From positions 1 through 5,834 of the forward strand of contig JAAUOI010000208.1 of NCBI GenBank assembly GCA_012036375.1: 5,834 bases of DNA, read 5' to 3'. Numbering within the stretch: the first letter of the stretch is position 1; every line of letters starts with the position of its first letter. The notes under the pieces are model-generated. The model had not been told where the DNA came from, made no database searches, and saw nothing but the letters and a program-made list of their open reading frames with translations. Made by a program: the position numbers and the translations under genes. Of this stretch, positions 5,718 through 5,834 are shown piece after piece. The stretch comes from Allobrachymonas sp. (GTDB lineage: Bacteria; Pseudomonadota; Gammaproteobacteria; Burkholderiales; Burkholderiaceae_C).

Positions 5718-5834
5718 ATGAGCTACCAAGACACCCAACTCCTGATCAACAACGAATGGCGCGAAGCCGCCAGCAAGAAGAATATTCCCGTCGTCAACCC
5801 AGCCACAGGCGCTGAGATTGGCCGCGTGGCGCAT
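5718..5834 (+). CDS. Aldehyde dehydrogenase, probably succinate-semialdehyde type, N-terminus (partial)
   Basis: The first 39 codons of a gene that continues past the right edge. The protein begins MSYQDTQLLINNEWREA and continues to VVNPATGAEIGRVAH. The pattern 'L-I/F-N-x-x-W' followed by 'NPATGxxIGxV' is the standard N-terminus of NAD(P)-dependent aldehyde dehydrogenases and most resembles the succinate-semialdehyde dehydrogenase group (oxidising succinate semialdehyde to succinate). The catalytic Cys and Glu and the cofactor loop are outside the window, so substrate and cofactor are not proven. The start is supported by a purine-rich GAAGAGA at 5707-5713, four bases before the ATG. The gene is divergent from the helicase, and nothing suggests a shared function. 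Confidence 0.85.
   Translation, partial: MSYQDTQLLINNEWREAASKKNIPVVNPATGAEIGRVAH

Noticed and set aside
5640..5834. Minus-strand open frame under the aldehyde dehydrogenase start
   Set aside because: The plus strand gives a clear dehydrogenase N-terminus with a ribosome site; the minus frame is its shadow.

Overview
The window looks like ordinary chromosomal DNA of a beta-proteobacterium, most likely Burkholderiales and probably Comamonadaceae. This is judged from the moderately high GC, the style of the protein sequences (the AnmK C-terminus ending GARGSRVLGGIYPA, the N-terminus of a succinate-semialdehyde-type dehydrogenase) and the gene content. It rests on recollection of these families, not on a search. 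I see no RNA gene, insertion sequence, CRISPR array, phage gene or origin, and no stretch over 300 bases without a gene.

Layout, left to right. The plus strand opens with the last 53 codons of anmK (anhydro-N-acetylmuramic acid kinase, murein recycling). It meets the minus-strand ybdK-type carboxylate-amine ligase (165-1403) tail to tail: the two TAA stops touch and sit at the centre of a perfect 16-base palindrome. Upstream of ybdK on the minus strand, 26 bases away, is a CPA2-type cation:proton antiporter (1430-3126) interrupted by one frameshift and ending in a proline-rich tail. Next comes a minus-strand Lhr-Core helicase, the 'ligase-associated' DEXH helicase (3193-5661), interrupted by five single-base frameshifts. 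At the right edge a divergent plus-strand aldehyde dehydrogenase gene begins (5718 onward), sharing a 56-base intergenic region with the helicase.

How the genes relate. Helicase, antiporter and ybdK all run on the minus strand with gaps of 66 and 26 bases, so they could be one transcription unit; antiporter plus ybdK is the tightest pair. Pairing a Kef-like antiporter with a gamma-glutamylcysteine-ligase-like enzyme suggests a possible link between thiol chemistry and ion homeostasis, but this is inference. The helicase normally travels with an ATP-dependent DNA ligase, an exonuclease and a phosphoesterase; none of them flanks it here.

The main caution is sequence quality. Six single-base indels in about 3.5 kb break two genes whose reconstructed proteins otherwise keep their motifs. 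Two of the indels fit loss of one A from a run of five. Assembly error is the more economical explanation, although real gene decay cannot be excluded from one sequence. I found no convincing new biological system; the findings are modest leads.
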